From Microbacterium sp. NIBRBAC000506063 (lineage in GTDB: Bacteria > Actinomycetota > Actinomycetes > Actinomycetales > Microbacteriaceae), in contig NZ_CP072876.1 in assembly GCF_017968845.1 (NCBI RefSeq), positions 2,108,001 through 2,172,000 of the forward strand: DNA of 64,000 nt, written 5' to 3'. Below, piece after piece: positions 50,979-62,071 of this stretch. The position numbers and the translations under genes are program-made. Each line of letters begins with the position of its first letter. Within the stretch, counting starts at the first letter, position 1. Under the pieces are notes generated by a model. That model saw only the letters and a program-made list of their open reading frames with translations. It ran no database searches and had not been told where the DNA came from.

Positions 50979-51788
50979 ATGCCTGAGACGTCGCAGCATT
51001 CGCAGCGCGTTCCCCTCGCCGAGGGGCGCGAGCTCTCCGTGACGTGGGCGGGGACGACCGACACCGGCCGTCGCCGCGAGACGAATCAGGACGCCTTCCT
51101 CGCCGAGTACCCCCTTTTCGTCGTCGCCGACGGCATGGGCGGGCATGCCGGGGGCGAGATCGCCAGCCAGGCGACGATCGGCGAGCTGCGCGGCGTTCTT
51201 GCGGCGGGCGAGGTGACGCCGGGAACGATCGAGGCGGCGCTGGAGCGGGCGACCGAGGCGATCACGAGTCATCCCGAGGCCACGGACGAGGGCACGGGGA
51301 CGACGCTCACGGGTGTCTTCCTCACCGATGTCGACGGTCAGCCCCGGTGGATGTCGCTCAACATCGGCGACTCGCGGGTGTATCTGCTCCGCGACGGCGC
51401 GATCTCGCAGGTCACGACCGATCATTCCGTGGTCCAGGAGCTGATCTCCTCGGGTCGTCTGAGCCCCGAGGAGGCCGAGGGCCACCCCTACAGCAACGTC
51501 ATCACACGGGCCGTCGGGGCCAGCGACCTCACGGTGCCCGACTACGTGTCGATCGAGCCCCACGACGGCGATGTGTTCGTGATCTGTTCGGACGGGCTAA
51601 CCAAGGAGCTCACCGACTACGGGATCCTGCACTTCGTGACGGGTCAGCCCGAACCCGCGGCGGCCGTGGACGCGATGCTGTCGGCCGCGCTGGAGAACGG
51701 CGGGCGCGACAACGTCACGCTGATCGTCGTGCGGGTGTCACTGAGTGGTGGCGACGTCTCCTCCACAGACGAAGAAACCGTCGAGTAG
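50979..51788 (+). CDS. PP2C-family serine/threonine phosphatase
   Basis: Metal-dependent phosphatase, 269 aa, soluble. The ordered motifs are TDTGRRRETNQDAFL (first metal Asp), VVADGMGGHAGGEIAS, TGTTLTGVFL, VFVICSDGLTKELTDY and GGRDNVTLIVVRV. No membrane span, so it differs from the usual membrane PstP. ATG at 50979 with GGAGGG. It precedes the EccC/FtsK-like ATPase gene by 56 bases, which suggests a shared role. Intact. Confidence 0.9.
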   Translation: MPETSQHSQRVPLAEGRELSVTWAGTTDTGRRRETNQDAFLAEYPLFVVADGMGGHAGGEIASQATIGELRGVLAAGEVTPGTIEAALERATEAITSHPEATDEGTGTTLTGVFLTDVDGQPRWMSLNIGDSRVYLLRDGAISQVTTDHSVVQELISSGRLSPEEAEGHPYSNVITRAVGASDLTVPDYVSIEPHDGDVFVICSDGLTKELTDYGILHFVTGQPEPAAAVDAMLSAALENGGRDNVTLIVVRVSLSGGDVSSTDEETVE

Positions 51789-51844
51789 TCCACAATCCGC
51801 CTTTTTCGGCGGTCGTGAGGCCCTCCGTGCCCTGAGATGGGGGA

Positions 51845-54739
51845 ATGGACCTCGCCGAGCCCCTGACGCTTCCCCCGACACCGGAGCCCGCCCGCAGGCC
51901 GCCGATCCCGAAGCTCGCCGCCCTCGTGCCGGTGGCCGCCGGCATCGCGATGTGGGCGGTGACCGGGTCGCTGCTGGCGCTGTGCTTCGCGGCGCTCGGA
52001 CCGCTCATGATGCTCGCCTCGGTCGCCGACGGCATACGTCAGCGACGGCGTGAGCAGAGGCGGGCGGAGGCGGATGCCGCCGAGCAGTGGCGCCGAGCCG
52101 ACGCCGCGCTCGCGCGCCGCCATGCCGCCGAGCGCGAGGCGCTGCAGCACCGGCACCCGGATGTGCGCACCTGCCTGGAGGAGCCGCCGCTCGGCGAGGC
52201 CGGATTCGGTGCCAAGACCATGCTCGTCCTCGGCCGCGGCACGGCGACCAGCACGATCCGCGTGAGCGGCGGCGACGGCGAGCGCGCCGAACGATTCCGG
52301 GCGCGGGCGGCGCTGCTCGACGAGGCGCCCGTCGCGGTGGAGCTCGGCGGCGGCATCTGCATCCGGGGCGCGCGTCCTGTCACCGCCGCCGTCGCGCGGG
52401 CGCTTCTCATCCAGCTGTGCACGCGCTTCCGCGCGACCCGGCTGACCCTCGCGGGCGACGACGCTCTCGCGGTGCTCGGACTCGATCAGCTCCCGCACGC
52501 GCGGCCGCGCGCGCGGGAGGCGGCCCGACTGGCGGTCGCCTTCGGAATCTCTCGCGATCCACGAGCCGACGCCGTGCTGTGTCTGCTCGGGCCGGAGGAC
52601 GAGCTCCCCGAAGGCGTCTCGACCATCGTCGAGTGCGAGGACCCGACGCGGGCCCAAGTGCGCAGCAGCGCCGGGGTGCGACGCGTGCATCTCGATGCGC
52701 TCTCGCGTGCGCAGGCGCAGCGCATCGTCGCCGGATGGGCGCAGGAGACCGGAGACGAGTCGGCGGTCCCGGTGTCGCTGACGCTGAGCGAGCTGTCCGC
52801 GCCCTCGGAGGCCTCGGGTCTCCTCGCCGTCATCGGCCGCGGGGAGCGGGGCGAGCTGCACATGGACCTCGTCGCCGACGGCCCCCACGCGATCGTGACG
52901 GGGATGACGGGCGCGGGAAGAGCGAGCTGCTGATCACCTGGGTGACCGCGATCGCGCAGGCGCACGCGCCCGAGGAGGTGAACTTCGTCCTCGCGGATTT
53001 CAAGGGCGGGACGGCCTTCGATCCGCTGCGGACGCTGCCGCACGTCGCGGCCGTGATCACCGACCTCGACGAGGAGGGCGCCCAGCGCGGTGTGCAGAGC
53101 CTGCGTGCCGAACTCCGGCGCCGCGAGGAGGTGCTGGCCGCGGCCGGAGTCCGCGACGTCGCCGATCCCGCGGTGGAGCTGCCGCGGCTCGTGATCGTCG
53201 TGGACGAGTTCGCGGCGCTCCTCCACGAGCATCCGGATCTCGGCGAGGTGTTCACCGACATCGCCGCACGGGGAGGGCGCTGGGCATGCACCTCATCCTG
53301 GGCACGCAGCGGGCGGCCGGAGTCATCAGGGAGGCGCTCGCGGCGAACTGCCCGCTGCGGCTGAGCCTGAGGGTGACGGATGCCGCCGACAGCCGCACCG
53401 TCCTCGGCGTGGGCGATGCCGCCGAGCTCCCCGGCGACGCGGCGTCCCGCGGCCTTGCGATCGCCCGGCGTCCGCGGGACGACGCACCGCATCTCGCGCG
53501 TGTGGCGCTGACATCGCCCGCCGATCTGGAGAGGGTGCGCCGGCGCTGGGAGGGCGCTGCCCCCGCACGAAGCCCGTGGCTGCCGGCGCTGCCCACCCGG
53601 CTCGATCTCGCCGAGCTCTCCCGTGGCGAGGGCGACGGGGCGCTGGTGATGGGGCTCGCCGACGAACCCGCGCGCCAGCGGCAGAGCCCGGTCCTGCTGC
53701 GCTGCGGCCAGGATCGCGGTCTCGCGGTCTTCGGCGGCCCGCAGAGCGGGAAGTCCTCGCTCGTGGCGCTGCTGGCCGCTCAGAGCCCGGCCGCGGGGCT
53801 GATCGGGCCGGATCCGGAGGCCGCCTGGGACGCCGTCACCGTGCTCGCCGCCGGAGAGGCTCCGGCTCCGCCTCTGCTGCTCATCGACGATCTCGACGCG
53901 CTGATCGCCCGCTATCCCGCCGAGTACGCGCAGGCCTTCGCCGAGCGGGCGGAGCAGGCCGTGCGGCGGGCCGCCACCGAGAAGACGACGGTGGTCGTGA
54001 CGGCGAGCCGGGTCACGGGGGCGGTCGCCCGCATCGCCGACCTGCTGCCTCAGCGGGCCCTGCTGGCGCTGCCGTCGCGCGCGGATCACCTCGCGGCGGG
54101 CGGAGCGGCGGGCGACTACCTGCCCCGGCGCGCGCCGGGAAGAGCGCATCTGGACGGCCGGGAGGTGCAGTTCGCCTTGGCGTCCGGGTTCTGCCGATGC
54201 AAGAGCCCGCCGTCGAGCCGTGGCGGCCGAGCGCCCTCACCGCGGTCGTGTGCGCGCAGCCGCAGCGGATGGTCGCGCAGCTGCGCGAGTCGCATCCGGA
54301 TGCCGTCGTCTCCCCGGTCGGCGAGGTCCGGCCGGGCGCGGCATCCGATCCGCTCGAAGGCCACGATGCCGGCAACGGTCTGCTGCTCGGGGCGGGGCCG
54401 GATCCTGCTTCGCTCGTGGTTCTCGGGGCCGGGCCCTCCATCGGAACCGGCCGAGAGCCCCGTCCATCCCAGGGATTGGCCGCCACGGCATCGTCCGCAC
54501 CCTCCGTGCTCGTCGGCGACGGCGAGGCCTGGCAGCGGCAGTGGGCGCTCTGGCAGCGGCTGCGAGCCGAGGCCGATGTGGTGGTCTCCGCCGAGTGCAC
54601 GGGCGAGCTGCGCACGCTCGTGGGGATGCGCGACCTGCCGCCCTACGCGCTCGCGCACGCCGGACGGGCGTGGTGGTTCCGCGCCGGTGCGCGCCCCGCG
54701 CGGATCCTTCTGGAGGCGACCGGGTCGCTCAGGCGCTGA
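51845..54739 (+). CDS. FtsK/SpoIIIE-type ATPase, EccC-like, two modules
   Basis: The repaired protein is 965 aa. Two membrane spans near residues 22-60 (AALVPVAAGIAMWAVTGSLL) are followed by a basic helix (RQRRREQRRAEADAAEQWRR). The first ATPase module has GMTGAGKSELLITW (Walker A, about residue 360), NFVLADFKGGTAFDPL and LVIVVDEFAALL (Walker B). The second has LAVFGGPQSGKSSLVALLA and LLLIDDLDALI. The layout is that of type VII secretion EccC, shortened to two modules. Bases are missing at 52915-52917, 53270-53273 and 54179-54180, so it appears as four frames. No WXG100 or other ESX genes are in the window. Confidence 0.85.
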
Positions 54740-55726
54740 GGGCCGACACACGGATGCGGCCGACGCGCTCCCCGCCGCCGAGCACGTCCAGCGGCAGCAC
54801 CGCTTCGAGGCGGGCGAGATCGTCCGCCGAGAGTGCCCGTGCTGGGTGAGGAGAGCGGCGGCCACGAGGGTCGCGGCGCGCCCCGAGCCGTCCAGGGTCT
54901 TCAGCGCCACGGTGGTCTTGTCGGGCGCGACCATGACCATGACGCCCTCGGCGCCGCCCTTGGCGAAGACGCCGAGGGTCTCGATCGCGAGCGTGTCGGG
55001 GCGGCCGGGGCCGTCGATCGTCCACGGGTTCTCGCGCACGGCCCGCACGATGGAACCGGCCACGCGGTGCAGCGCGAAGGGAGAGCGGTCGGAGGCGCCG
55101 CCGACGCGGTGGATGCCGCGGGCCAGGCCCAGCAGCGACATCGCGTAGACGGGGGCGCCGCATCCGTCGATCGCCGTGTGCCCGACCTTCTCACCGGCCA
55201 GACGTTCGACGACCTCCCGCACGTGCACCTGCAGAGGGTGCTCCGGGTCGAGGTAGCCGGCCGTCGGCCAGCCGGTCGCCGCGCAGGCGCGCAGCATCGC
55301 GGCGTGCTTGCCGGAGCAGTTCATGCGCACGCGGGCCGGGGCCGTGTGCTCGCGGACGAGCTCGTCGCGGGTGGCGGTGTCTCCCGGCCAGGCCGGCGGG
55401 CACCCCAGGTCGTCTTCGGTGAGTCCGGCCCCGGCGAGGACGTCCCGCACGACGGCGGCGTGGCGGTCGGTTCCCGCGTGGCTCGCCGTGGCCAGCGCGA
55501 GCCCGAGCGGCTCCAGCTCGGCGCCCGCGGTGACGGAGGCGACCGCCTGCAGCGGCTTCAGGCTCGATCGCGGCAGGATCAGCGCCTGCGGGTTGCCGTA
55601 TGCGGCCAGGACCTCGCCGTCCGGCGAGAGCACGACGGCGGCGCCGAGATGGCGCGACTCCACGAATCCGCTGCGTTCGACGACGGCGAGCTCGACGACG
55701 TCGTTCAGAGTGAGTGTCTCCGGCAT
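54729..55726 (-). CDS. L-asparaginase of the Rhizobium ReAV type (PF06089-like)
   Basis: 332 aa after repair. LPRSSLKPLQAVASVTAGAE carries a Ser-x-x-Lys tandem and RMNCSGKHAAMLRACAATGW a Ser-x-Lys with nearby Cys, both characteristic of the ReAV-like asparaginases, unrelated to the E. coli enzymes. It should cut asparagine to aspartate and ammonia. One base is missing at 54836-54838, needed for LLTQHGALSADDLARLEAVL. ATG at 55726. It converges with the ATPase gene, overlapping its end by 11 bases. Confidence 0.8.
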
Positions 55727-55770
55727 CCTTCCAGCCTAGGACGTCGCACCCGGCATCGTGCGTTCGCGCC

Positions 55771-55860
55771 ACGCGAGGACAGGCGAAGACGCCGGGACAC
55801 GCGGATGCGGCGGCACCCTTCCCGTCTGCACGTGTTCGCCGGCCTGCGCGCCCTCCTGCG
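55771..55860. repeat. Imperfect palindrome sharing a core with 23034-23115
   Basis: ACAGGCGAAGACGC at 55779-55792 is identical to 23042-23055. Downstream GTGTTCGCCGGCCTGCGCG partly inverts it. It fills the gap between two divergent genes, the asparaginase and osmC. Confidence 0.5.
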
Positions 55861-55902
55861 CGGTGCGTGGCGGCCGGGGCGGACGCCTGGAAGACTGGTC
55901 GG

Positions 55903-56406
55903 GTGAGCACCGCATCCGCTCGTCCTCTCGGCGAGCATCACTACGCACTGACCACCACCTGGACCGGCAACCGCGGGACCGGCACGAGCGGCTACCGCGA
56001 CTACACCCGTGATGTCACGGTCGAGGTCGCGGGCAAGCCCGCGCTGCTCGCCTCGGCCGACAAGCCCTTCCGCGGCGACCCGAGCCGGTGGAACCCCGAA
56101 GACCTGCTCGTGGCGGCCCTCAGCGAGTGCCACCTGCTCTCGTACCTGCACGCCTGCGTCACGGCCGGTGTCGTCGTGATCTCCTACCGCGACGAGGCGA
56201 CCGGCCTCATGCGCGAGACCGGAGCGGGCGGAGGAGCCTTCGCCGAGGTGACGCTGCATCCGCAGGTCGTCGTCGCCGAGGAGTCGATGGTCGTCGCAGC
56301 GGAGGCTGCGCACGCCCAGGCGAACGAGTGGTGCTTCATCGCGAACTCGGTGAACTTCCCCGTGCGACACGAGGCGACGATCACCGTCGCCGGCACGGAC
56401 GCCTGA
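55903..56406 (+). CDS. OsmC-family peroxidase-like protein
   Basis: 167 aa. It has two conserved Cys, one in ALSECHLLSYLHACVTAG and one in NEWCFIANSVNFPV, and the Arg/Glu region WNPEDLLVAALSE. OsmC proteins reduce organic hydroperoxides with the paired Cys. GTG at 55903 is chosen from the family start, as the upstream open frame covers the palindrome. Intact. Confidence 0.85.
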   Translation: MSTASARPLGEHHYALTTTWTGNRGTGTSGYRDYTRDVTVEVAGKPALLASADKPFRGDPSRWNPEDLLVAALSECHLLSYLHACVTAGVVVISYRDEATGLMRETGAGGGAFAEVTLHPQVVVAEESMVVAAEAAHAQANEWCFIANSVNFPVRHEATITVAGTDA

Positions 56407-56443
56407 GCCGGAGTGCGCGCCGGCATCCGCTCACGGAACCGGG

Positions 56444-57231
56444 TCAGCGGCGCTCGTGGGGGAGAGCCTGCTTGATCTTCTCGATCGGGCCGTGCGCGGG
56501 CGCCTCGTTGTAGGTGCCGGCGAGCTCCTGCTCGGAGAGCGCGTGGATCGCCGCCATGATCTCGTCGGTGGCCGTGCGACGGGCCCTGCCCGAGTTCGCC
56601 GCGCCGTGCGTGGACAGGTCCAGCGGTGCACCGAAGCGCACCGTCACACGCTCGCGCAGCGAGGGGAGCTTCGCGCCCTTGGGCATCACGCGGTCGGTTC
56701 CGATGAGTCCGACCGGCACGACCGGCGCCCCCGTCTGCAGGGCGAGGAAGGCGACGCCCGTGCGCCCCTTGTAGAGCCGGCCGTCGGTGGAGCGGGTGCC
56801 TTCGGGGTAGAGCGCGACCGCAAGGCCCTCGTCGAGGAGCTGGCGCTGCTGGTCGAGGGCGTCCAGCGCGGCCTGTCCGGCGCCGCGGCGCACGGGGATC
56901 GCCCCGATGGACTCGAAGAAGCCGCGGCTGATCGCCCCCGACAGGCCCGTGCCCTCGAAGTAGCTGGATTTGGCGAGGAAGTGCACCGGGCGCGGTGCGG
57001 CGACGGGGATCGCGATCGAATCGATGAAGGAGAGATGGTTGCTCGCGAAGATCACGGCACCCGTGCGCGGCACATTCTCTCGGCCCTCGACCCGCGGGCG
57101 GTAGACGAGTCGCGCGAGAGGGCTGATGATCATGCGGCCGGTGCGATAGCGGAACCCGGCCCGCTTGGGGTGCGCTGCTGTTCGCCGGTGTCTTCCGTCG
57201 TCGCGGACTCGTCACTCTGCTCAGCAGTCAT
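56444..57231 (-). CDS. plsC: 1-acyl-sn-glycerol-3-phosphate acyltransferase-like
   Basis: Phospholipid acyltransferase. ASNHLSFIDSIAIPVAAPRP holds the HX4D catalytic motif (NHLSFID), ALYPEGTRSTDGRLYKGRTG the PEGTRS motif, and APVVPVGLIGTDRVMPKG the third block. Start is ATG at 57231 with GGAGGG upstream; one base missing at 57167-57170 hides the first 33 residues, and repair reads RTPKRAGFRYRTGRMIISPL. 262 aa. It could act in phosphatidic acid synthesis; some homologues act on other acceptors. Confidence 0.88.
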
Positions 57232-57353
57232 CCCTCCAGAATAATCCTGCTTCCATGCATCCTCCGGCATGCGCCGCGCCGCCTCTCCCAGCGCCCGCAA
57301 AGCCGTATGCGGCAATATGGAGACGTCCCTCATCCTTTCCCGAAGGTTTTCCT

Positions 57354-58298
57354 GTGCGCATTCGCTCTCTCGCCGCTGTCTCCACGGTCGTTGCGACGGC
57401 TCTTCTGCTGTCGGCCTGCTCCGGCTCCACCGACCCCGAGACCCCGGCGACCCCGGATGCCGCGGGCGATCAGTGCACGGTCGCGGCGGAGCCCGGCGCG
57501 GCATCCGACTCGGTGACGATCGAGGGCGAGTTCGGCGAGGTCTCGACCGCCGTCTTCGAGACCGGCCAGAGCGTCGAGGAGCTCGAGCGCACGGTCGTGG
57601 TGGAGGGCGACGGCGCGCGGGTGGCCGCCGACGAGTACGTCGAGTACGCCCTCAGCGCCTTCGACGGCGAGACCGGCGAGCGCCTGGGAGATGCCGGCTA
57701 CGAGGACGGCGAACTGCTGCCGGGCATCAACTCCGAGGCGACCGGACTGCTCCAGGTGATCGGCTGCGCCACCGTGGGAAGCCGCCTGTCGGTGGCCTTC
57801 CCCGGCTCCGCACAGGCCGGCCCGCAGCTGTACATCGTCGACGTCCTCGGCATCACGCCGATGGCGGCGTGGGGCGAGGAGCAGGAGCCGACTCCGGGCA
57901 TGCCGGAGGTCACGCTCGCCGAGGACGGCGCCCCGACCGTCGTCATCCCGGATGCCGACGCCCCCGAGGAACTGCAGATCGCGGTCCTCAAGGAGGGCGA
58001 CGGCGTCGAGGTGGCCACCGGCGACACCAGCCTCCTGCAGTACTACGGCGTCGACTGGGCCACGGGCGAGACCTTCGACCAGTCCTGGAGCAACGGTGCG
58101 CCGCTGGTCCTCGAGGGCAACCCTTATGTGGCCGGCTTCGTCGCCGCGCTCGAGGGCCAGAAGGTCGGCTCGCAGGTGCTCGTCGTCATGCCGCCCTCCC
58201 TGGGCTACGGCGAAGACCCCGAGGCGCACGACCTCGGCGGCAAGACGCTCGTCTTCGTGATCGACATCCTCGCCACGCAGCATCCGATCGTCGGCTGA
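57354..58298 (+). CDS. FKBP-type peptidyl-prolyl isomerase lipoprotein
   Basis: GTG at 57354 opens a signal peptide ending in the lipobox LLLSACSGS, so the protein is anchored outside the membrane. Two FKBP-like domains follow. The second is complete ([51 protein letters not shown]); the first (about 60-180) has lost much of the active site. It should help fold exported proteins. 314 aa. Intact. Confidence 0.88.
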   Translation: MRIRSLAAVSTVVATALLLSACSGSTDPETPATPDAAGDQCTVAAEPGAASDSVTIEGEFGEVSTAVFETGQSVEELERTVVVEGDGARVAADEYVEYALSAFDGETGERLGDAGYEDGELLPGINSEATGLLQVIGCATVGSRLSVAFPGSAQAGPQLYIVDVLGITPMAAWGEEQEPTPGMPEVTLAEDGAPTVVIPDADAPEELQIAVLKEGDGVEVATGDTSLLQYYGVDWATGETFDQSWSNGAPLVLEGNPYVAGFVAALEGQKVGSQVLVVMPPSLGYGEDPEAHDLGGKTLVFVIDILATQHPIVG

Positions 58299-58323
58299 GA
58301 CCCGCGGGGCTAGTCTGGGCGGT

Positions 58324-59415
58324 ATGCGTCGCGTCATCGTCCTCGGCTCCACCGGTTCCATCGGCACCCAGGCGCTCGAGGTGATCCGCGCCAATCCGCG
58401 GCGCTTCGAACTGGTCGGCCTTGCCGCAGGCTCGAACGCCGAGCTCGTGGCCGAGCAGGCCGAGCTCTTCCAGGTCGAGCACACGGCGCTGGGCGCGGAG
58501 GAGTCCGCACAGCTCGTGCGCGATGTCGAGGCCGATGTCGTGCTGAACGCCATCACCGGCTCCATCGGGCTCGGTCCCACGCTCGCCGCACTCCAGGCCG
58601 GGCGCACGCTCGCCCTGGCCAACAAAGAGTCGCTCATCGTCGGCGGCACGCTCGTGACGGCTGCCGCGGAGCCCGGGCAGATCGTCCCGGTCGACTCCGA
58701 GCACTCCGCGATCGCCCAGGCGCTGCGCGCGGGGGAGCGCTCCGAGGTGCGCCGGCTCGTGCTCACCGCCTCGGGCGGGCCGTTCCGCGGCCGCTCGAAG
58801 GAGAGCCTGGCATCCGTCACCCCCGAAGAGGCCCTCGCGCATCCGACGTGGGACATGGGGCGGGTCGTGACGACCAACTCCGCCACGATGGTCAACAAGG
58901 GGCTGGAGGTCATCGAGGCGCACCTGCTGTTCGGCGTCGAGCTCGACGACATCGAGGTCGTCGTCCATCCGCAGTCGATCGTCCACTCGATGGTCGAGTT
59001 CATCGACGGCTCCACGATCGCGCAGGCCTCGCCGCCCGACATGCGGCTGCCGATCTCGCTCGGGCTCGACTGGCCGCACCGCATCGGGGGCGTCGGCGCG
59101 CCCCTGGACTGGAGCGCCGCCACCAGCTGGACCTTCGAGCCGCTCGACGACGAGGCCTTCCCCGCCGTGCGTCTGGCCAAGCGCGTCGGTCGCGCCGGAG
59201 GCACCTTCCCCGCGGTCTACAACGCCGCCAACGAGGAGGCGGTCGACGCCTTCCACGAGGGGCGCATCCCCTTCACGGGCATCGTCGAGACCGTCGAGCG
59301 TGTCGTCGAGGCGCACGAGGCGCCGCCCGCCCTCACCCTGGAGAGCCTCGCCGAGGCCGAGTCGTGGGCGCGGTCACGCGCGCAGCAGTTGCTGGGAGCC
59401 GCCGCGGAGGGCTGA
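58324..59415 (+). CDS. dxr: 1-deoxy-D-xylulose 5-phosphate reductoisomerase
   Basis: Committed step of the MEP isoprenoid pathway. The NADPH-binding start [18 protein letters not shown], the NKESLIVGG loop, [12 protein letters not shown], the TASGGPFRG metal site, [20 protein letters not shown] and the flexible [12 protein letters not shown] are all seen. ATG at 58324 lies 7 bases after TAGTCT, so a leaderless start is possible. 363 aa. Fosmidomycin-sensitive by family. Intact. Confidence 0.96.
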   Translation: MRRVIVLGSTGSIGTQALEVIRANPRRFELVGLAAGSNAELVAEQAELFQVEHTALGAEESAQLVRDVEADVVLNAITGSIGLGPTLAALQAGRTLALANKESLIVGGTLVTAAAEPGQIVPVDSEHSAIAQALRAGERSEVRRLVLTASGGPFRGRSKESLASVTPEEALAHPTWDMGRVVTTNSATMVNKGLEVIEAHLLFGVELDDIEVVVHPQSIVHSMVEFIDGSTIAQASPPDMRLPISLGLDWPHRIGGVGAPLDWSAATSWTFEPLDDEAFPAVRLAKRVGRAGGTFPAVYNAANEEAVDAFHEGRIPFTGIVETVERVVEAHEAPPALTLESLAEAESWARSRAQQLLGAAAEG

Positions 59416-59447
59416 CCCGCGGGCATCGCGTGCGGACGTCGTCCGGC

Positions 59448-61045
59448 TCAGCCCTCGCTCTCGGTCCCTGAGCTCGTCGAAGGGTCGCCCCATCCGGCGT
59501 CCCGCAGTGCGTCGAGCATGAGCTGACGCGGGCTGTACGGGTAGCGCACGCCCTGGATCTCACGGAAGTCCTGGTGGCCGGGGCCCATCCACAGCACGAC
59601 GTCGTCGGGGCCGGCGAGCGAGACGGCCTTGACGACCGCATCCTCGGGCGGGGAGATATTGTAGAGCCCGCCGGGGGCGGGTTCTCGGCGGCGCCGGCGT
59701 AGAGCGCCGCGCGGATGGGCTCGGACTCCTCCCACCGCAGGTGGTGGTCGGTGATGATCGCGATGTCGGCGTGCTCGACGGCGGCCTTGCCCATGGCGTG
59801 GCGCTTGGACTGGTCGCCCGAGCCGCGGACGCCGAAGAGGACGATGAGCTTCCCCTTGGTCAGCTGCCGCACCGATCGGGTCGTCTTCTCGAAGCTCTCG
59901 GTGTTGTGGGCGAAGTCGAGGTACACCTGCGGGCCGCGACCGGTGGTGACGAGCTCGGTGCGCCCGGGGAGGACGGTGCGGATGCCGCCGTCGCGCTCGA
60001 GAACGGCGACGATGTCGTCCCAGGCGATGCCGCCTTCCAGGAGCATGACGATGGCGAGTCCGGCATTGGCGGCCATATGCGCCCCGGTCGTCGGGATCGT
60101 CGTCTCCAACGTGCCGGCCGGGCCGCTCAGGCGGATCCGTGTCGCGTTCAGGCCGTGCTCGAGCACCTCGACCTGCCAGTCGGCGGTCGCGGCGAGCGCG
60201 GCGTCCTCGGCCAGTTCGGCCGTGGCGATGGTGGTGACCGGGATGTCGGCCTGCTCCACGACGGTGCGCCCGGCGGCGGTATCGAGGGAGACGACGGCGC
60301 GCTTCGAGCGCTCCGAGCGCAGCATGGGGAGCTTGCCGGCGAGGTAGTCGTCCATGTCGGCGAACTCGTTCATGTGGTCGCGCTGCAGATTGGTGAATCC
60401 GGCCACGTCGTACTCGATGCCATCGACACGGTTGCGGATGATCGCCTGCGCGCTGACCTCGAGGGCGAGATGGCTGACGCCCTTCTCCCGCATATAGGCG
60501 AAGAGCGCGTGCAGCTCGCTCGCCTCGGGCGTGGTGAGTCCTGCCATGACCACCTCGCCGTCGATGTGGCGGTGCGCGGTGGACGACATTCCGGATCGGA
60601 TGCCGAGCTGCTGCAGGAGCGCATCCTGCAGGTGCACGGTCGAGGTCTTGCCGTTCGTGCCGGTGACGCCGAAGGTGAACGGCATGTTGCCGTCGTTGCC
60701 GTAGATCCAGGAGGCGAGGGCGGCGAGCACCGTGCGCGGGTCATTGGTGACGAGGACCGGCAGCCCGGTCTCTGCGGCGATGTCGGCACCGGCGGCATCC
60801 GTCACGACTGCCACGGCACCGCGCTCGCGCGCGTCGGCGGCGTAGGTCGCTCCGTGCACGCGGGCTCCCGGAAGAGCCACGAACACCTCGCCGGAGCGAA
60901 TATCGCTCGAGGCGTGTGTCACGCCGCGGGTCGCGATCCCTTCGATGTCGCCGCGGACCTCGAAGCCGAAACGTTCCGCGAGCTCGGTCAGCGTGCGGGG
61001 AGCGTTGTGCTCCGGTCGCAGCACGGGAGGGATGCTCTGCTTCAT
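59448..61045 (-). CDS. MurE-like Mur ligase (UDP-MurNAc-tripeptide synthetase family)
   Basis: 532 aa after repair. The three Mur domains are visible: an N-terminal MurE-type UDP-binding part (ATRGVTHASSDIRSGEVFVA), a central ATPase with FGVTGTNGKTSTVHLQDALL and LALEVSAQAIIRNRVDGIEY, and a C-terminal domain. The C-terminal motif is LDFAHNTESFEKTTRSVRQL in place of the usual YAHTPDSLENAL, and the final part is divergent. It is therefore a paralogue of MurE, whose canonical copy should be in the dcw cluster. One base missing at 59673-59677. The last residues (PSTSSGTESEG) derive from a dispersed repeat. Confidence 0.75.
59466..59484. repeat. Dispersed repeat at the 3' end of the MurE-like gene
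   Basis: CCCTGAGCTCGTCGAAGGG encodes PSTSSGT on the minus strand. It belongs to the same family as the elements in hom and at the lysA-hom junction. Confidence 0.65.
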
Positions 61046-61207
61046 GGGGTGATTCTCTCCACTTCTCCGGCTCTGGCGACATCACGTGCCCGAGCGCATC
61101 GTCCAGTCTCTCATGCCCGCCTCCGCGCTCCGGCGGGCTCCGATCCGCCGCCGGTGGTCGATGTTGCCACCCTGGCGTGCCCCGTCCGCGACCTGCGCGT
61201 GCCGGCG

Positions 61208-61256
61208 GTCTCAGTTGTTGCGGGTTGCGGGCTGGCCGACCCGCAACAACTGAGAC
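61208..61256. repeat. Perfect palindrome upstream of MurE-like gene
   Basis: GTCTCAGTTGTTGCGGGT (61208-61225) pairs perfectly with ACCCGCAACAACTGAGAC (61239-61256) over 13 bases. It shares GTCTCAG and TGCGGG with the tandem palindromes at 27.6 kb. It probably terminates the ycnI transcript, which runs towards it. Confidence 0.8.
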
Positions 61257-61284
61257 ACGCAAGGTGGTTGCTGCGCGAGGGCGC

Positions 61285-61962
61285 TCAGACTCGGGAGCGG
61301 CGCGCCCGCAGGGCGGTGCCCAGCGCGGCCAGGCTCACGGCGAGGGCCGTGCCGGAGAGGATCCAGGGGAGGACGGATGCCGCGGCATCCGATTCCGACG
61401 CGTGTTCGCCGGTGCCGTGCGCGCTGCCTCGGTCGCCGTGAGCCGCGTGCCCGGATCCGCCGTCGGCCACCGCGAGCACCGGCGCGGGGGCATCGAGATC
61501 GTGCGGGTCCTGCCCCTCGGCGGCGAGCTCGGTCCACTCGGCGGTGCCGTCCGCGCACGTCTGCACGACGGGGAAGGCGAGGGTGTCGGGCGCGTCCTCG
61601 GCGATGCGCACCGCCATGCTGACCGCGCCGCGCAGTTCGTCGGGGATCGGGGCGAGCGCGGTGTAGGTCACGACGGAGACGAGGCCGTTGTCGCCGCGTT
61701 CGATCGCGATGTCCCAGTTCGCGTCCGCCGTCGGCGACACCGAGGCGAGCCCTTCGGGCATCTCGAAGCGCAGACCGGTGGTCGGCGAGTGGTCGCAGCC
61801 GTGCGTGAAGGCGAAGGTCAGCACGCTCGACGCTCCGCGGGACGCCTCCTCGGGCGAGACCCCGATGTGGGCGCTCGCCGCGAGCGGTGCGGCCAGGGCG
61901 AGGCCGGTGCCGAGGAGGGCGCCGGTGACGATGCGGGTGATGCGGGTGGAAGAGGTAGACAT
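61285..61962 (-). CDS. YcnI-like copper-binding exported protein (DUF1775)
   Basis: ATG at 61962 with GGAGA opens a signal peptide (IVTGALLGTGLALAAPLAAS) cut before AHIGVSPEEA, leaving an N-terminal His that in the family binds copper. The domain has FAFTHGCDHSPTTGLRFEMP and ANWDIAIERGDNGLVSVVTY with the conserved Trp. A His/Gly-rich linker (GGSGHAAHGDRGSAHGTGEH) leads to a C-terminal membrane span (ILSGTALAVSLAALGTALRA). 225 aa. It is likely linked to copper handling with the next gene. Intact. Confidence 0.85.
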   Translation of the reverse strand: MSTSSTRITRIVTGALLGTGLALAAPLAASAHIGVSPEEASRGASSVLTFAFTHGCDHSPTTGLRFEMPEGLASVSPTADANWDIAIERGDNGLVSVVTYTALAPIPDELRGAVSMAVRIAEDAPDTLAFPVVQTCADGTAEWTELAAEGQDPHDLDAPAPVLAVADGGSGHAAHGDRGSAHGTGEHASESDAAASVLPWILSGTALAVSLAALGTALRARRSRV

Positions 61963-62071
61963 GGGTGTTCTCCTGAACGGTCGATGGGATGTCTCGAGGG
62001 GATGCCGTGAGCGCACGGCCACGGGCGCGCCGATCCGGCGCTGCGCGCGGGAGGCGCCGCTGCGCGCGGAC

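Noticed and set aside
51845..54739. Canonical cell-division FtsK
   Set aside because: It has two membrane spans and two ATPase modules and lacks a C-terminal gamma domain, which fits EccC-like proteins better.
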